This document shows positions 15,652 through 24,268 of a stretch of DNA of 64,000 nt, piece by piece (the stretch's first letter is position 1; every line of letters begins with the position of its first letter). Position numbers and translations under genes: made by a program. The notes beneath the pieces are model-generated. The model worked only from the letters and a program-made list of their open reading frames with translations, was not told where the DNA came from and ran no database searches. The DNA lies in NCBI RefSeq assembly GCF_900103195.1, contig NZ_FMWU01000024.1:1-64000 (forward strand), written 5' to 3'. Origin of the DNA: Methylobacterium sp. UNC378MF (GTDB lineage Bacteria; Pseudomonadota; Alphaproteobacteria; Rhizobiales; Beijerinckiaceae).

Positions 15652-16908
15652 TCAGCGTCGCTCGTAGAGCAGGCGGGCGCGGATCGTGCCCGGAATGGCG
15701 CGGATCTCGGCGAGCAGCGCCTCCGCATCCGCATCGGTGGCGTCCGTCTCCAGCACCACGTAACCGACCTCGCCGTCGGTCTGGTAGAACTGCGCGGCAA
15801 TGTTGACGCGGCCGCGGGAGAACACGTCGTTGAGGCGCCCGAGCATGCCGGGCAGGTTCCGCTGCACGTGGATGAAGCGCGTCCCGGTCGGACGTGCCGG
15901 GAGCTGCACCTGCGGGAAATTCACGGCGCCGACCGTGGAGCCGATATCGGAGTAATCCACCAGCTTGCGCGCCACCTCGGAGCCGATGCGCTCCTGAGCC
16001 TCCTCGGTGGAGCCGCCGATATGCGGAGTCAGGATCACGTTCTCGAGCCCCTGGAGGGGGCTCACGAAGGGTTCGGCGTTGGAGCCGGGCTCCACCGGGA
16101 AGACGTCGACGGCCGCGCCCTTGAGATGGCCGTCGCGCAACGCCGCCGCCAGCGCCTCGAGATCGACCACGGTGCCCCGGGCGTTGTTGATCAGGAAGGC
16201 GCCGGGCTTCATCGCGCGGATCTCGGCCGCGCCGATCATGTTGGCGGTGGCTTCGGTCTCCGGTACGTGAAGCGAGACGACGTCGCTCTGCGCCAGGAGC
16301 GCCTTCAGCGTCTCGACCGGCTCGGTGTTGCCGTGGCGCAGCTTGTCGGTGTGGTCGTAATACAGAACCCGCATGCCCATGGCTTCGGCGAGCGTGGAGA
16401 GCTGCGTCCCGATATTGCCGTAGCCGACGATGCCCAGCGTCTTGCCGCGGACCTCCAGAGAACCCGTGGCCGACTTGTCCCAGCGGCCGGCGTGGGCGCC
16501 GACCGAGCGCGGAACGATCCGGCGCAACAGCATCACGATCTCGCCGATCGTCAGCTCCGCCACCGAACGTGTGTTGGAGAAGGGGGCGTTGAAGACCGGA
16601 ATGCCCAGGTGGCGGGCCGCCTCCAGATCGACCTGGTTCGTGCCGACCGAGAAGCAGCCCACCGCCAGGAGCCGGTCCGCCGCCTCGAAGGCGGCCGCAT
16701 CGAGCTGCGTGCGGGAGCGGATCCCGACCATGTGCACGCCCTGGAGCGCCTCATGCAGGGCCTCCCGGTCGAGCGCCTTCGGCAGCCGGGTCAGGTTGGT
16801 GTAGCCGGCTGCCCGCATCAGCGCCACGGCGCTGTCGTTGATGCCCTCGAGCAGGAGGACCCGGATCTTGTCCTTCGGCAGGGAAAGCTTGTCGGGTATC
16901 ATGGGCAT
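15652..16908 (-). CDS. serA: D-3-phosphoglycerate dehydrogenase
   Basis: The 418 residues match the E. coli-type SerA, which oxidises 3-phosphoglycerate to phosphohydroxypyruvate, the first step of serine synthesis. The N-terminal substrate domain carries GIRSRTQLD at about residue 62. The NAD-binding Rossmann motif GYGNIG is at 162-167, the catalytic Arg is in NNARGT, and the catalytic His is in TPHIGGST near residue 305. The C-terminal 75 residues (FIHVQRNLPGMLGRLNDVFS onward) are an ACT domain for serine feedback. No serB or serC lies nearby. In methylotrophs serine is also a carbon-assimilation metabolite, so regulation could differ. It starts at ATG 16908, with ATG 16902 an alternative. 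Confidence 0.95.
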   Translation of the reverse strand: MPMIPDKLSLPKDKIRVLLLEGINDSAVALMRAAGYTNLTRLPKALDREALHEALQGVHMVGIRSRTQLDAAAFEAADRLLAVGCFSVGTNQVDLEAARHLGIPVFNAPFSNTRSVAELTIGEIVMLLRRIVPRSVGAHAGRWDKSATGSLEVRGKTLGIVGYGNIGTQLSTLAEAMGMRVLYYDHTDKLRHGNTEPVETLKALLAQSDVVSLHVPETEATANMIGAAEIRAMKPGAFLINNARGTVVDLEALAAALRDGHLKGAAVDVFPVEPGSNAEPFVSPLQGLENVILTPHIGGSTEEAQERIGSEVARKLVDYSDIGSTVGAVNFPQVQLPARPTGTRFIHVQRNLPGMLGRLNDVFSRGRVNIAAQFYQTDGEVGYVVLETDATDADAEALLAEIRAIPGTIRARLLYERR

Positions 16909-17231
16909 CGATCGTCCGGCAGCAGGTCGTTCCGGCCGAAGCCCGCCGACCCTGGATTCGCGGGGTCAGGGAATAGGAGGCTGCCGTGTGCGTTGCAACA
17001 TCGCGCGACGCCGACCCGCCCGGCAAGGCCGCAGCCCCGCCCTCGGCCTGCTGCATGGCTTCGGCAGAAAGGACCCGACCCACCTGCTGCCGAATATTCA
17101 GGCAGCTCAAAGTGTCTTGAACCGGCCTCGCAGACGGAACTTGACATCGCCTCGTGGCTTGTAGGGCTCTCTACTGTAACGACCCGCCTTCCGGCACGAC
17201 CGGACAGCGACCTGCCTCACGGTCCTCGACG
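16909..17231. other. 323-base divergent intergenic region
   Basis: It separates serA (minus) from the transglutaminase-like gene (plus) and presumably carries promoters for both. I see no recognised riboswitch, RNA gene or small coding frame. Confidence 0.5.
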
Positions 17232-18080
17232 ATGCACATTCGCACCGGCTTCTCGATCGCCTTCGATACGTTCGGCCCAACGCCGATGAACCTGCTCCTC
17301 AACATACGGCCGGAGCGCAGGCACGATCTCGTGACCCCGGAGGTGATTACGTTCGACCCTCCGGTCGCGGCGACGCAGCATGTCGATGCCTTCGGCAATG
17401 TCTGCACCCGCATCGTTGCACCGGGCGGGCGGATCACCATGGCGGCGGATTTCACGATCGCCGACAACGGCGTGCCGGATGATCAGGCACCGGGTGCGCG
17501 GCAGGTTGCCGTGCAGGATCTGCCCGAGGACGTCCTGCAGTACCTGCTCGGCTCCCGTTACTGCGATACCGACAAGCTCTCGGGCATGGCGTGGTCCCAG
17601 TTCGGCGGCACGCCGGAAGGATGGGCCCGGGTTCAGGCGATCGTCGACTTCGCCCACTCGCGTCTGCGATTCGACTATCAGCAGGCCGATGCCACCCGCA
17701 CTGCCTTCGACGGCTACAATCAGGGCGTCGGGGTCTGCCGCGACTTCGCGCATCTGGCGATCACCCTGTGCCGGTGCATGAACATCCCGGCGCGCTACGC
17801 CACCGGCTACCTCGGCGATATCGGCGTTCCGAAGGACCCGGCGCCGATGGACTTCTCCGCGTGGTTCGAAGTCTTCCTCGAAGGGCCCGACGGGCCGCGC
17901 TGGTACACGTTCGACGCCCGGCACAACCGGCCCCGCATCGGCCGGATCGTCATGGCCCGCGGCCGCGATGCCACCGACTGTGCCCTGACCACGAGCTTCG
18001 GCGCAGCCCATCTGGTCCGTTTCGACGTTCATACCGACGACGTGACCGCAGCACCGGATGCGCTGGCTCGCGCCGCCTGA
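17232..18080 (+). CDS. transglutaminase-like (cysteine protease fold) protein
   Basis: A 282-residue cytosolic protein without a signal peptide. The N-terminal about 110 residues are a beta domain (IRPERRHDLVTPEVITF). The catalytic core follows, with Cys169 in the motif GVGVCRDFAHLAI and an aspartate region in WYTFDARHNRPRIG. The position usually held by the catalytic His (MDFHAW in many relatives) is MDFSAW here, though a His follows in DARHN. The family is often annotated as a transglutaminase-like putative cysteine peptidase, and its substrate is unknown. The ATG at 17232 is preferred. Confidence 0.85.
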   Translation: MHIRTGFSIAFDTFGPTPMNLLLNIRPERRHDLVTPEVITFDPPVAATQHVDAFGNVCTRIVAPGGRITMAADFTIADNGVPDDQAPGARQVAVQDLPEDVLQYLLGSRYCDTDKLSGMAWSQFGGTPEGWARVQAIVDFAHSRLRFDYQQADATRTAFDGYNQGVGVCRDFAHLAITLCRCMNIPARYATGYLGDIGVPKDPAPMDFSAWFEVFLEGPDGPRWYTFDARHNRPRIGRIVMARGRDATDCALTTSFGAAHLVRFDVHTDDVTAAPDALARAA

Positions 18081-18092
18081 GGCGACCGGGCG

Positions 18093-18860
18093 TTAGACGG
18101 TCTCGACGATCCCACGGACGGGTGCCGGGTTGTTCGCCAGGTGCAGGAACGTCGGATCGAACTCCGCGACTTCCGTCAGCGCATCCCAGTCCTCGATGGT
18201 CAGGATGCCACCGCTCAAGGTGACGAGGCCGCGGCCCCGCAGGGTGCGCAGAACCCTGTTCAGGTGGACGCTGGTCAGGCCCAGGGCATCGGCGAGTTCG
18301 GATTGCTTGGGCACAAGGGGGCAGCTCAGATCGCGCGCGAGCCCGACGGCCTTCTGTCGGAGATACAACTCGCAGAACAGGTGGGCGACGCGACCGAGGG
18401 CCTGACGCCGCCCGAGACTGGTGATCCGCTCGCGGTAATGGGCGGCATCGATGAGGCTGTCGCGCCAGAGCGTGGCCGCCAGTCCCGGGTTCCGCAGAAG
18501 GACAGGGCGCAGATCGTCATGGGCGATCAGCGCGACGACGCTGGCCGTCAGCGTGGCGAGGTTGTGATCCATCCGGTGCAGGTGGAGGCTTTGCAGGTCC
18601 GGCAGGTCGCCCGCGATGTAGAACGACAGGATCTGACGCCCACCTTCGGAGAGGGCGGCGTATCGATAGACCCAGCCCTGCAGGACCAGACAGCTGTGGT
18701 TTGGCCGGTCACCGAATCGGACGATGTCGTGGCGGGCCGGCAGGTTCCGGACCGTGTGGGGCAGATGGAGGAGCGCGTCGCGGTCGGATTCCGCGAGGCG
18801 CGTGATGCTGTCGAGCTTGCGCGCCAGCATCTCCATCGGGGTGTTGTACCCGTCCGGCAT
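18093..18860 (-). CDS. Crp/Fnr-family transcription regulator
   Basis: From the ATG at 18860 the protein has 255 residues. It has a cyclic-nucleotide-type beta-roll (IVRFGDRPNHSCLVLQGWVY, then ILSFYIAGDLPDLQSLHL) and a C-terminal winged helix (LADALGLTSVHLNRVLRTLR), which is the HTH of the Crp/Fnr branch. There is no Fnr-type cysteine cluster and no obvious cAMP phosphate pocket, so the ligand is unknown. This is the widespread alphaproteobacterial orphan Crp type. A later start at 18836 (MEMLARKL) is possible. It converges with the transglutaminase-like gene. Confidence 0.85.
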   Translation of the reverse strand: MPDGYNTPMEMLARKLDSITRLAESDRDALLHLPHTVRNLPARHDIVRFGDRPNHSCLVLQGWVYRYAALSEGGRQILSFYIAGDLPDLQSLHLHRMDHNLATLTASVVALIAHDDLRPVLLRNPGLAATLWRDSLIDAAHYRERITSLGRRQALGRVAHLFCELYLRQKAVGLARDLSCPLVPKQSELADALGLTSVHLNRVLRTLRGRGLVTLSGGILTIEDWDALTEVAEFDPTFLHLANNPAPVRGIVETV

Positions 18861-19408
18861 CGGCTGGTCAGGTCCGGAATCGCGGCGCGCGCAGAGCTGC
18901 ACGCTGAGGTCTGTCACGACGAAGTCGGGCAGCGCGAAAGTCGAGGTCAGGACGCGGCACGCTTCTCCTCCACATGGCCCCGGATCGCCGGACCGGCCCG
19001 GATTCCGGGCAACCGGGCCGGCCCCTGGCGCCCGGCGGATACAGCGCCGGCAAGTGTCCACCCGGGGACAGACTTGCCGCATCTGTTGCCGGCGGCAAGA
19101 CCCCCCTTCCGCAGTGCCCCAATATCCGCCCGCCGAGCCTAAAACCCTCGTCGGTTGAAGTCGCAAGGGTGATGTTGTAAGGGACGCGCGTCCTCCCGGA
19201 TCCGCCTTCGCGCGCACGTCTTCTGGCGCGCCCGCAGGGCCACTGGCGGGACCGCCCTCGTCATCCGTATCGACGCGTCGGCAAGCCGGTTCCCGCGGGA
19301 CCGGCCGCCTCTCCCGAAAGACTCCGGGGAGGCCGCGGCGAACGGGGGCGCCTGCAACGCGAGCCGCCGACGCAACGGGCCTCCGCCGGAGGCCGTTCAG
19401 GAGACAGA
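18861..19408. other. 548-base divergent region upstream of rpsA
   Basis: It holds the leaders of the Crp-type gene (minus) and rpsA (plus). A weak promoter-like pair, TTGAAG and TAAGGG 17 bases apart, lies near 19153-19181, which would give an rpsA leader of over 200 bases. No cmk gene is present, although cmk often precedes rpsA in Proteobacteria. Confidence 0.45.
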
Positions 19409-21121
19409 ATGACCGCAGGTACCGCTCTGGGGCATAGCCCGAGCCGCGACGATTTCGCCGCACTCCTCGAGGAGAGCTTCCTCGAACACGAGATCACCGA
19501 AGGGTCCGTCGTCAAGGGTCGCGTCGTCGCGATCGAGAAGGACGTGGCCGTCATCGACATCGGCGCCAAGACGGAAGGCCGTGTCGCGCTGAAGGAATTC
19601 ACCGGTCCCGGCCGCGAGGGCGAGCTGAAGGTCGGCGACGAGGTCGAGGTCTACGTCGACCGGATCGAGAACGCGCTCGGCGAGGCGGTCATCTCGCGCG
19701 ACAAGGCGCGTCGCGAGGAGAGCTGGGTCAAGCTCGAGAAGTCGTTCGAGAACAACGACCGCGTCACCGGCACGATCTTCAACCAGGTCAAGGGCGGCTA
19801 CACCGTCGACCTCGACGGCGCCGTGGCGTTCCTCCCGCGCTCGCAGGTCGACATCCGTCCGGTCCGCGACGTCACCCCGCTGCTCGGTACCCCGCAGCCG
19901 TTCCAGATCCTCAAGATGGACCGCCGCCGCGGCAACATCGTCGTGTCGCGCCGGACCGTGCTCGAGGAGAGCCGCGCCGAGCAGCGCTCCGAGCTGGTGG
20001 CCAACCTTGAGGAAGGTCAGGTCATCGACGGCGTCGTCAAGAACATCACCGAGTACGGCGCCTTCGTCGATCTCGGCGGGATCGACGGCCTGCTGCACGT
20101 CACCGACATGGCGTGGCGCCGCGTGAACCACCCGTCCGAGGTCGTGACCATCGGCCAGACGGTCAAGGTCAAGATCATCAAGATCAACCACGAGACGCAC
20201 CGCATCTCGCTCGGCATCAAGCAGCTGCTGGCCGATCCGTGGGAGGGCATCGCCGCCCGCTACCCGGAGGGCGCCAAGCTCAAGGGCCGCGTGACCAACA
20301 TCACCGATTACGGCGCCTTCGTGGAGCTGGAGCCGGGGATCGAGGGCCTGATCCACGTCTCCGAGATGAGCTGGACCAAGAAGAACGTCCATCCGGGCAA
20401 GATCGTCTCCACCTCCCAGGAGGTCGAGGTTCAGATCCTGGAGGTCGATCCGGTCAAGCGCCGCATCTCGCTGGGCCTCAAGCAGACCCTGCAGAACCCC
20501 TGGGAGGCCTTCGCCGAGAAGCACCCGGTCGGTTCCGAGGTCGAGGGCGAGGTCAAGAACAAGACCGAGTTCGGCCTGTTCATCGGCCTCGAGGGCGATG
20601 TCGACGGCATGGTCCACCTGTCGGATCTCGACTGGAACCGTCCCGGCGAGCAGGTCATCGAGGAGTTCAAGAAGGGCGACATGGTCCGCGCCCAGGTTCT
20701 CGACGTCGACGTCGAGAAGGAGCGGATTTCGCTGGGCGTGAAGCAGCTCGGCGGTGACCCCTTCGCCGAGGCCGGCGAGATCAAGAAGGGTCAGATCGTC
20801 ACCTGTGAGGTGGTCGAGGTGAAGGATGCCGGCGTCGAGGTGAAGATCGTCGACACCGACATGCAGACCTTCATCCGTCGCGCCGAACTCGCCCGCGACC
20901 GTGGTGACCAGCGCCCTGAGCGCTTCGCCACCGGCGAGAAGTTCGACGCCCGCGTCGTCCAGTTCGACCGGAAGGCCCGCCGCGTGCAGGTCTCGATCAA
21001 GGCCCTTGAGGTCGCCGAGGAGAAGGAGGCCATGGCCCAGTTCGGCTCCGCCGATTCGGGCGCCTCGCTCGGTGACATCCTCGGCGCCGCCTTCAACAAG
21101 AAGCGCTCCGACGACGAGTAA
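19409..21121 (+). CDS. rpsA: 30S ribosomal protein S1
   Basis: The 570 residues carry six tandem S1 RNA-binding repeats, the hallmark of long S1, which brings mRNA to the 30S subunit. Repeat signatures include ITEYGAFVDLGGIDGLLHVT, then ITDYGAFVELEPGIEGLIHV, and DVDGMVHLSDLDWNRPGEQV, spaced about 86 residues apart. The ATG at 19409 follows an AGGAG site. Codon use is strongly biased (GTC, AAG, GAG), as expected for a highly expressed gene. A strong hairpin terminator closes the unit 54 bases later. Confidence 0.97.
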   Translation: MTAGTALGHSPSRDDFAALLEESFLEHEITEGSVVKGRVVAIEKDVAVIDIGAKTEGRVALKEFTGPGREGELKVGDEVEVYVDRIENALGEAVISRDKARREESWVKLEKSFENNDRVTGTIFNQVKGGYTVDLDGAVAFLPRSQVDIRPVRDVTPLLGTPQPFQILKMDRRRGNIVVSRRTVLEESRAEQRSELVANLEEGQVIDGVVKNITEYGAFVDLGGIDGLLHVTDMAWRRVNHPSEVVTIGQTVKVKIIKINHETHRISLGIKQLLADPWEGIAARYPEGAKLKGRVTNITDYGAFVELEPGIEGLIHVSEMSWTKKNVHPGKIVSTSQEVEVQILEVDPVKRRISLGLKQTLQNPWEAFAEKHPVGSEVEGEVKNKTEFGLFIGLEGDVDGMVHLSDLDWNRPGEQVIEEFKKGDMVRAQVLDVDVEKERISLGVKQLGGDPFAEAGEIKKGQIVTCEVVEVKDAGVEVKIVDTDMQTFIRRAELARDRGDQRPERFATGEKFDARVVQFDRKARRVQVSIKALEVAEEKEAMAQFGSADSGASLGDILGAAFNKKRSDDE

Positions 21122-21463
21122 GACGCCGCCATCCGCCGCCCGGCCGGTCCGGGCGGCGGATCCGCAATACCGAGACCCGCGCAGGACCAATGTCCTGCGC
21201 GGGTTCTTTTTTGGTCCGACACTTCAAGGTTGCCGACGGCCGATCCCAGGTCGCGCCCGACCGTCCCAGGCGACAGCGACGGGCGACCCCGACATTTTCT
21301 TCGCGCGCCCCATATCCACGCCCGCGGTAAATGCTCTAGAACACCGGCCTCGCACGGCTCGGACCGAGCGAGCCGAAGGAAACCAAGGACTTGCCCGGCG
21401 CGGGGACGCGGCTCCCGCACCCCGTCGAGGGGCCGGCCGGAGGGTTTTAGGGGAAGCGACCGC
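21122..21463. other. 342-base gap between rpsA and sppA
   Basis: Apart from the rpsA terminator at 21176-21212, this stretch has no supported gene. The right part, 21220-21463, should hold the sppA promoter. Confidence 0.5.
21176..21212 (+). terminator. Rho-independent terminator of rpsA
   Basis: A perfect 12-base-pair stem (arms at 21176-21187 and 21192-21203) with a CAAT loop is followed directly by TTCTTTTTT. This is the clearest terminator in the window and separates rpsA from sppA. Confidence 0.92.
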
Positions 21464-22426
21464 ATGGCAGCCGATGCCGAACTGCTGATTGACCGGCGGC
21501 GCCTGCGTCGCAGGTTGTCCCTCTGGCGCGTGCTCGGCGTCGGCGGGCTCATCGTGGCGGTCGGAGCCCTCGGCTACCGGGTGCGTTCGGGAGCGGATGG
21601 CGCCTTCGCGGTGCAGCCGCAGATCGCCCGCATCTCGGTCTCAGGCTTCATCGCCGGCAGCGAATCCACCGCCAAGCTGATGAAGCGGGTGGGCGACTCC
21701 GACGCCGTTAAGGGCGTCGTCGTCTCGATCAACTCGCCCGGTGGCACGACCACCGGATCGGAGGAGATCTTCCGCAACCTGCGGGCGCTCGCCGCCAAGA
21801 AGCCGATCGTCGCCTTCGTGGACGGCACCGCCGCCTCCGGCGCCTACATCACCGCCATCGCGGCCGATCACATCGTCGCGCGTGAGACCAGCTTGGTCGG
21901 TTCCATCGGCGTGCTGTTCCAGTATCCCGATTTCTCTGGGCTCCTGGACAAGGTCGGCGTGAAGGTCGAGTCGGTGAAATCGTCGCCGCTCAAGGCCGAG
22001 CCCTCGGGATTCACCCCGACCTCGCCGGAGGCGCGCGCCGCGCTGGCCTCCGTGGTCGGCGACACCTATGCGTGGTTCAAGGGCCTCGTGGCCGAGCGCC
22101 GCGGCATGGATCCGTCCCAGCTCAACACCGTGTCGGATGGCCGGGTGTTCAGCGGGCGCCAGAGCGTGCCGCTGAAGCTGGTGGACGAACTCGGCAGCGA
22201 GCGGCAGGCGGTGGCGTGGCTGGAAAGCGCCCGCGGCGTCCAGAAGAATCTGCCGATCAAGGATTGGAAGCCCTCGTCTGAGAGCAACTTCTCCCTGTGG
22301 TCGGCCGCCGGAATCGGCGCAGACCTTCTGGGCCTGGACGGCCTTGCGGCGCGGTTCAGGACCGTCGGCGCCGAAGCACAGGCCGCGCAGGGCGGGATGC
22401 TCGCCCTCTGGCGTCCGGAACCCTGA
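21464..22426 (+). CDS. sppA: signal peptide peptidase SppA (S49 serine peptidase)
   Basis: A 320-residue short-form SppA that degrades cleaved signal peptides at the inner membrane. One N-terminal membrane anchor spans residues 22-40 (VLGVGGLIVAVGALGYRV). The S49 nucleophile is Ser125 in GTAASGAYI and the general-base Lys is Lys177 in SSPLKAEPSGF. The glycine-rich NSPGGTTTGSEEIF oxyanion segment is at 90-103. The ATG at 21464 follows an AGGGGAAG site. ihfB starts 50 bases downstream, and rpsA-sppA-ihfB is a conserved alphaproteobacterial order. Confidence 0.94.
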   Translation: MAADAELLIDRRRLRRRLSLWRVLGVGGLIVAVGALGYRVRSGADGAFAVQPQIARISVSGFIAGSESTAKLMKRVGDSDAVKGVVVSINSPGGTTTGSEEIFRNLRALAAKKPIVAFVDGTAASGAYITAIAADHIVARETSLVGSIGVLFQYPDFSGLLDKVGVKVESVKSSPLKAEPSGFTPTSPEARAALASVVGDTYAWFKGLVAERRGMDPSQLNTVSDGRVFSGRQSVPLKLVDELGSERQAVAWLESARGVQKNLPIKDWKPSSESNFSLWSAAGIGADLLGLDGLAARFRTVGAEAQAAQGGMLALWRPEP

Positions 22427-22476
22427 ACGAGCGCCGCCGCGCAGCCCGCCCCGATCCCGCGAGAAGACTAGACGCC

Positions 22477-22788
22477 ATGATCAAGTCGGAGCTCGTCCTC
22501 AAGATCGCCGAGCAGAACCCGCATCTCTACCAGCGCGACGTGGAGATCCTGGTCAACGCGATCCTCGACACCATTTCCGATGCGCTCGCTCGCGGCGACC
22601 GGGTCGAGCTGCGCGGCTTCGGCGCCTTCTCGGTGAAGCGCCGCGAGGCGCGCCGGGGACGCAACCCGCGCACGGGTGCCGCCGTTGCCGTGTCCGAGAA
22701 GGCGATCCCGGTGTTCAAGACCGGGAAGGAGATGCGCCAGCGCCTCAACGCCGCGGGGATCGGCGAGAGTGCCTCGGCGGCCGAGTAG
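22477..22788 (+). CDS. ihfB: integration host factor subunit beta
   Basis: The 103 residues show the HU/IHF fold, whose heterodimer with IhfA bends DNA. The N-terminal helices are MIKSELVLKIAEQNPHLYQR and the beta-arm carries RRGRNPRTGAAVAV with the conserved Arg-Asn-Pro that inserts into the minor groove. The segment VELRGFGAFSVKRREAR is diagnostic of IhfB and HU. The ATG at 22477 lies 50 bases after sppA, and a LapA-type gene follows after 18 bases, probably on the same transcript. Confidence 0.95.
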   Translation: MIKSELVLKIAEQNPHLYQRDVEILVNAILDTISDALARGDRVELRGFGAFSVKRREARRGRNPRTGAAVAVSEKAIPVFKTGKEMRQRLNAAGIGESASAAE

Positions 22789-22806
22789 GAAGGACCTGAG
22801 AGCGCG

Positions 22807-23175
22807 ATGATCCGTTTTCTGAAGAGCCTCGTGCTGCTGCCGATCGCCGCTTTGGTGATCCTGCTGGCGGTGGCCAACCGCGCGCCGGTGCAGCTCTCCT
22901 TCGATCCGTTCAACGCGGACGCGCCGGTCTTCAGCGTCGCCCTGCCGCTCTACGCGATCCTGTTCGGTGCGGTGGCGCTCGGGATCGTCGTGGGCGGCAT
23001 CTTCACCTGGCTGGGTCAGGGCAAGACCCGCGCCCGGGCGCGCTACCATCGCCGCGAGGCCGTCCGGCACGAACGTGAGGTGTCGCGGCTGCGGGCCTAC
23101 GCGCCGGACAGCGAGACTTCGACCGCCTACACGGTCCCGAATACCGGCCGGACGGCGCTACCGGCGCCGCGGTAA
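22807..23175 (+). CDS. LapA-domain (DUF1049) inner-membrane protein
   Basis: A 122-residue protein with two membrane helices, at residues 8-23 (SLVLLPIAALVILLAV) and 44-66 (ALPLYAILFGAVALGIVVGG). These flank a short exported loop containing the conserved VQLSFDPF. A basic cytosolic tail follows (RARARYHRREAVRHEREVSR). This is the lipopolysaccharide assembly protein A domain architecture of short membrane proteins found downstream of ihfB in many Proteobacteria. Envelope upkeep is the likely role, but the biochemical activity is unknown. Confidence 0.85.
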   Translation: MIRFLKSLVLLPIAALVILLAVANRAPVQLSFDPFNADAPVFSVALPLYAILFGAVALGIVVGGIFTWLGQGKTRARARYHRREAVRHEREVSRLRAYAPDSETSTAYTVPNTGRTALPAPR

Positions 23176-23208
23176 GCCTCTCCCGATCAGCGCGACGGCG
23201 CCGAACAC

Positions 23209-23871
23209 TTATCGCGGGCGTCGCGCGGCCGCCACGAACGCCGCGATCTTGGCCGGATCCTTCGCGCCCGGCGCCGTTTCGACCCCGGACGAGACATCGA
23301 CGGCGCCGAGTCCCGTTCGGCCGAGGGCATCGGCGACGTTGTCGGAATCGAGACCGCCCGACAGCATCGTGCCGGACGGAAGCGCGGCGCCGCGCAGGAT
23401 GTCCCAATCGAAGCACCGGCCGTTGCCGCCCGGCAGGGTGGCCTCCGGCGGCGCCTTGGCGTCCAGCAGGATCCGGTCGGCGATCGCCGCGTAAGCCGGC
23501 AGGAATGCGAGATCCGCGGGCGTCGCGATACCGATCGCCTTCATCACCGGCCGGCCGGACCGGGCGCGGATCGCCGCGACGCGCTCCGGGCTCTCGCGCC
23601 CATGGAGTTGGATGAGATCCGGATCCACGGCATCGAGCGCCGCGGCAAGCAGAGCGTCGTCCGGATCGACGAGCAGGATCACCCGCTCGGCCCGCCCGCG
23701 GGCGTGGGCCGACAGAGCTGCGGCCCGGTCGAGCGCGACGTGCCGAGGGCTGCGCGGGAAGTGCACGAGGCCGATCCAGTCCGCTCCGGCCTCAAGGGCG
23801 GCGGTCAGGGTCTCCTCGGTGCTGAGCCCGCAGATCTTGACGCGGGTCGGGGGTGCGGATTCGAAGGCCAT
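23209..23871 (-). CDS. trpF: phosphoribosylanthranilate isomerase
   Basis: A 220-residue TIM barrel catalysing the Amadori rearrangement in tryptophan synthesis. The catalytic Cys is in the N-terminal strand VKICGLST at residues 11-18. The general acid Asp is in the ILLVDPDD strand around residue 90, and the phosphate loop is MLSGGLDSDNV at about 167-177. Length and order fit TrpF. It converges with the LapA-domain gene across a 33-base gap. trpB and trpA are not in the window. In related genomes trpF usually lies with trpBA, so here it may be separated. Confidence 0.93.
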   Translation of the reverse strand: MAFESAPPTRVKICGLSTEETLTAALEAGADWIGLVHFPRSPRHVALDRAAALSAHARGRAERVILLVDPDDALLAAALDAVDPDLIQLHGRESPERVAAIRARSGRPVMKAIGIATPADLAFLPAYAAIADRILLDAKAPPEATLPGGNGRCFDWDILRGAALPSGTMLSGGLDSDNVADALGRTGLGAVDVSSGVETAPGAKDPAKIAAFVAAARRPR

Positions 23872-24268
23872 CGGGCTCCTATAGCCGATCCCGCGCCGCC
23901 GATCAGGCCAGCGCCGCTGTCGATCACCGCCGCGCGGGCCGAGCCTCGCACATCAGGCAAGACGCATCGCAGATCGGCCGACGATTGCGCCAGGGTCGAG
24001 GCCGCGCGCCTGCTTCTCCCATTCATCCCGGGATCGGGTGGCGGAGCCCGGGATCCGGACATGTCGACGCGCTAAGAACACGCCCCGGCCAGGGTTCGGG
24101 GTTGCCCGCCTCCGGCATGCCCCAACGGGTCCAGGCTCGTCCGCGGCCCACCCTGATCGACGGCGGGTGGCATCGATGGGGAGCCCTCAGGCCGTGCGGG
24201 AGAAGAATCGCATCGCTGCATCCAAGCCGACAACGCCGGCCCGGCTCCCGGCACGAACAGGAACCGCG
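23872..24268. other. 397-base stretch, no supported gene
   Basis: It lies between trpF and the DUF2125 gene, both on the minus strand. No coding frame, RNA or repeat is supported. It should contain the trpF promoter. Confidence 0.5.

Noticed and set aside
18093..19463. Long 456-residue reading of the Crp-type gene from 19463
   Set aside because: The upstream 200 residues are Arg/Pro-rich with no family match and run through the rpsA leader; the family start fits ATG 18860.
19397..21190. 597-codon minus-strand frame opposite rpsA
   Set aside because: It mirrors rpsA codon by codon, is Asp/Leu-rich with no domain, and rpsA is certain; long antisense frames are expected in GC-rich DNA.
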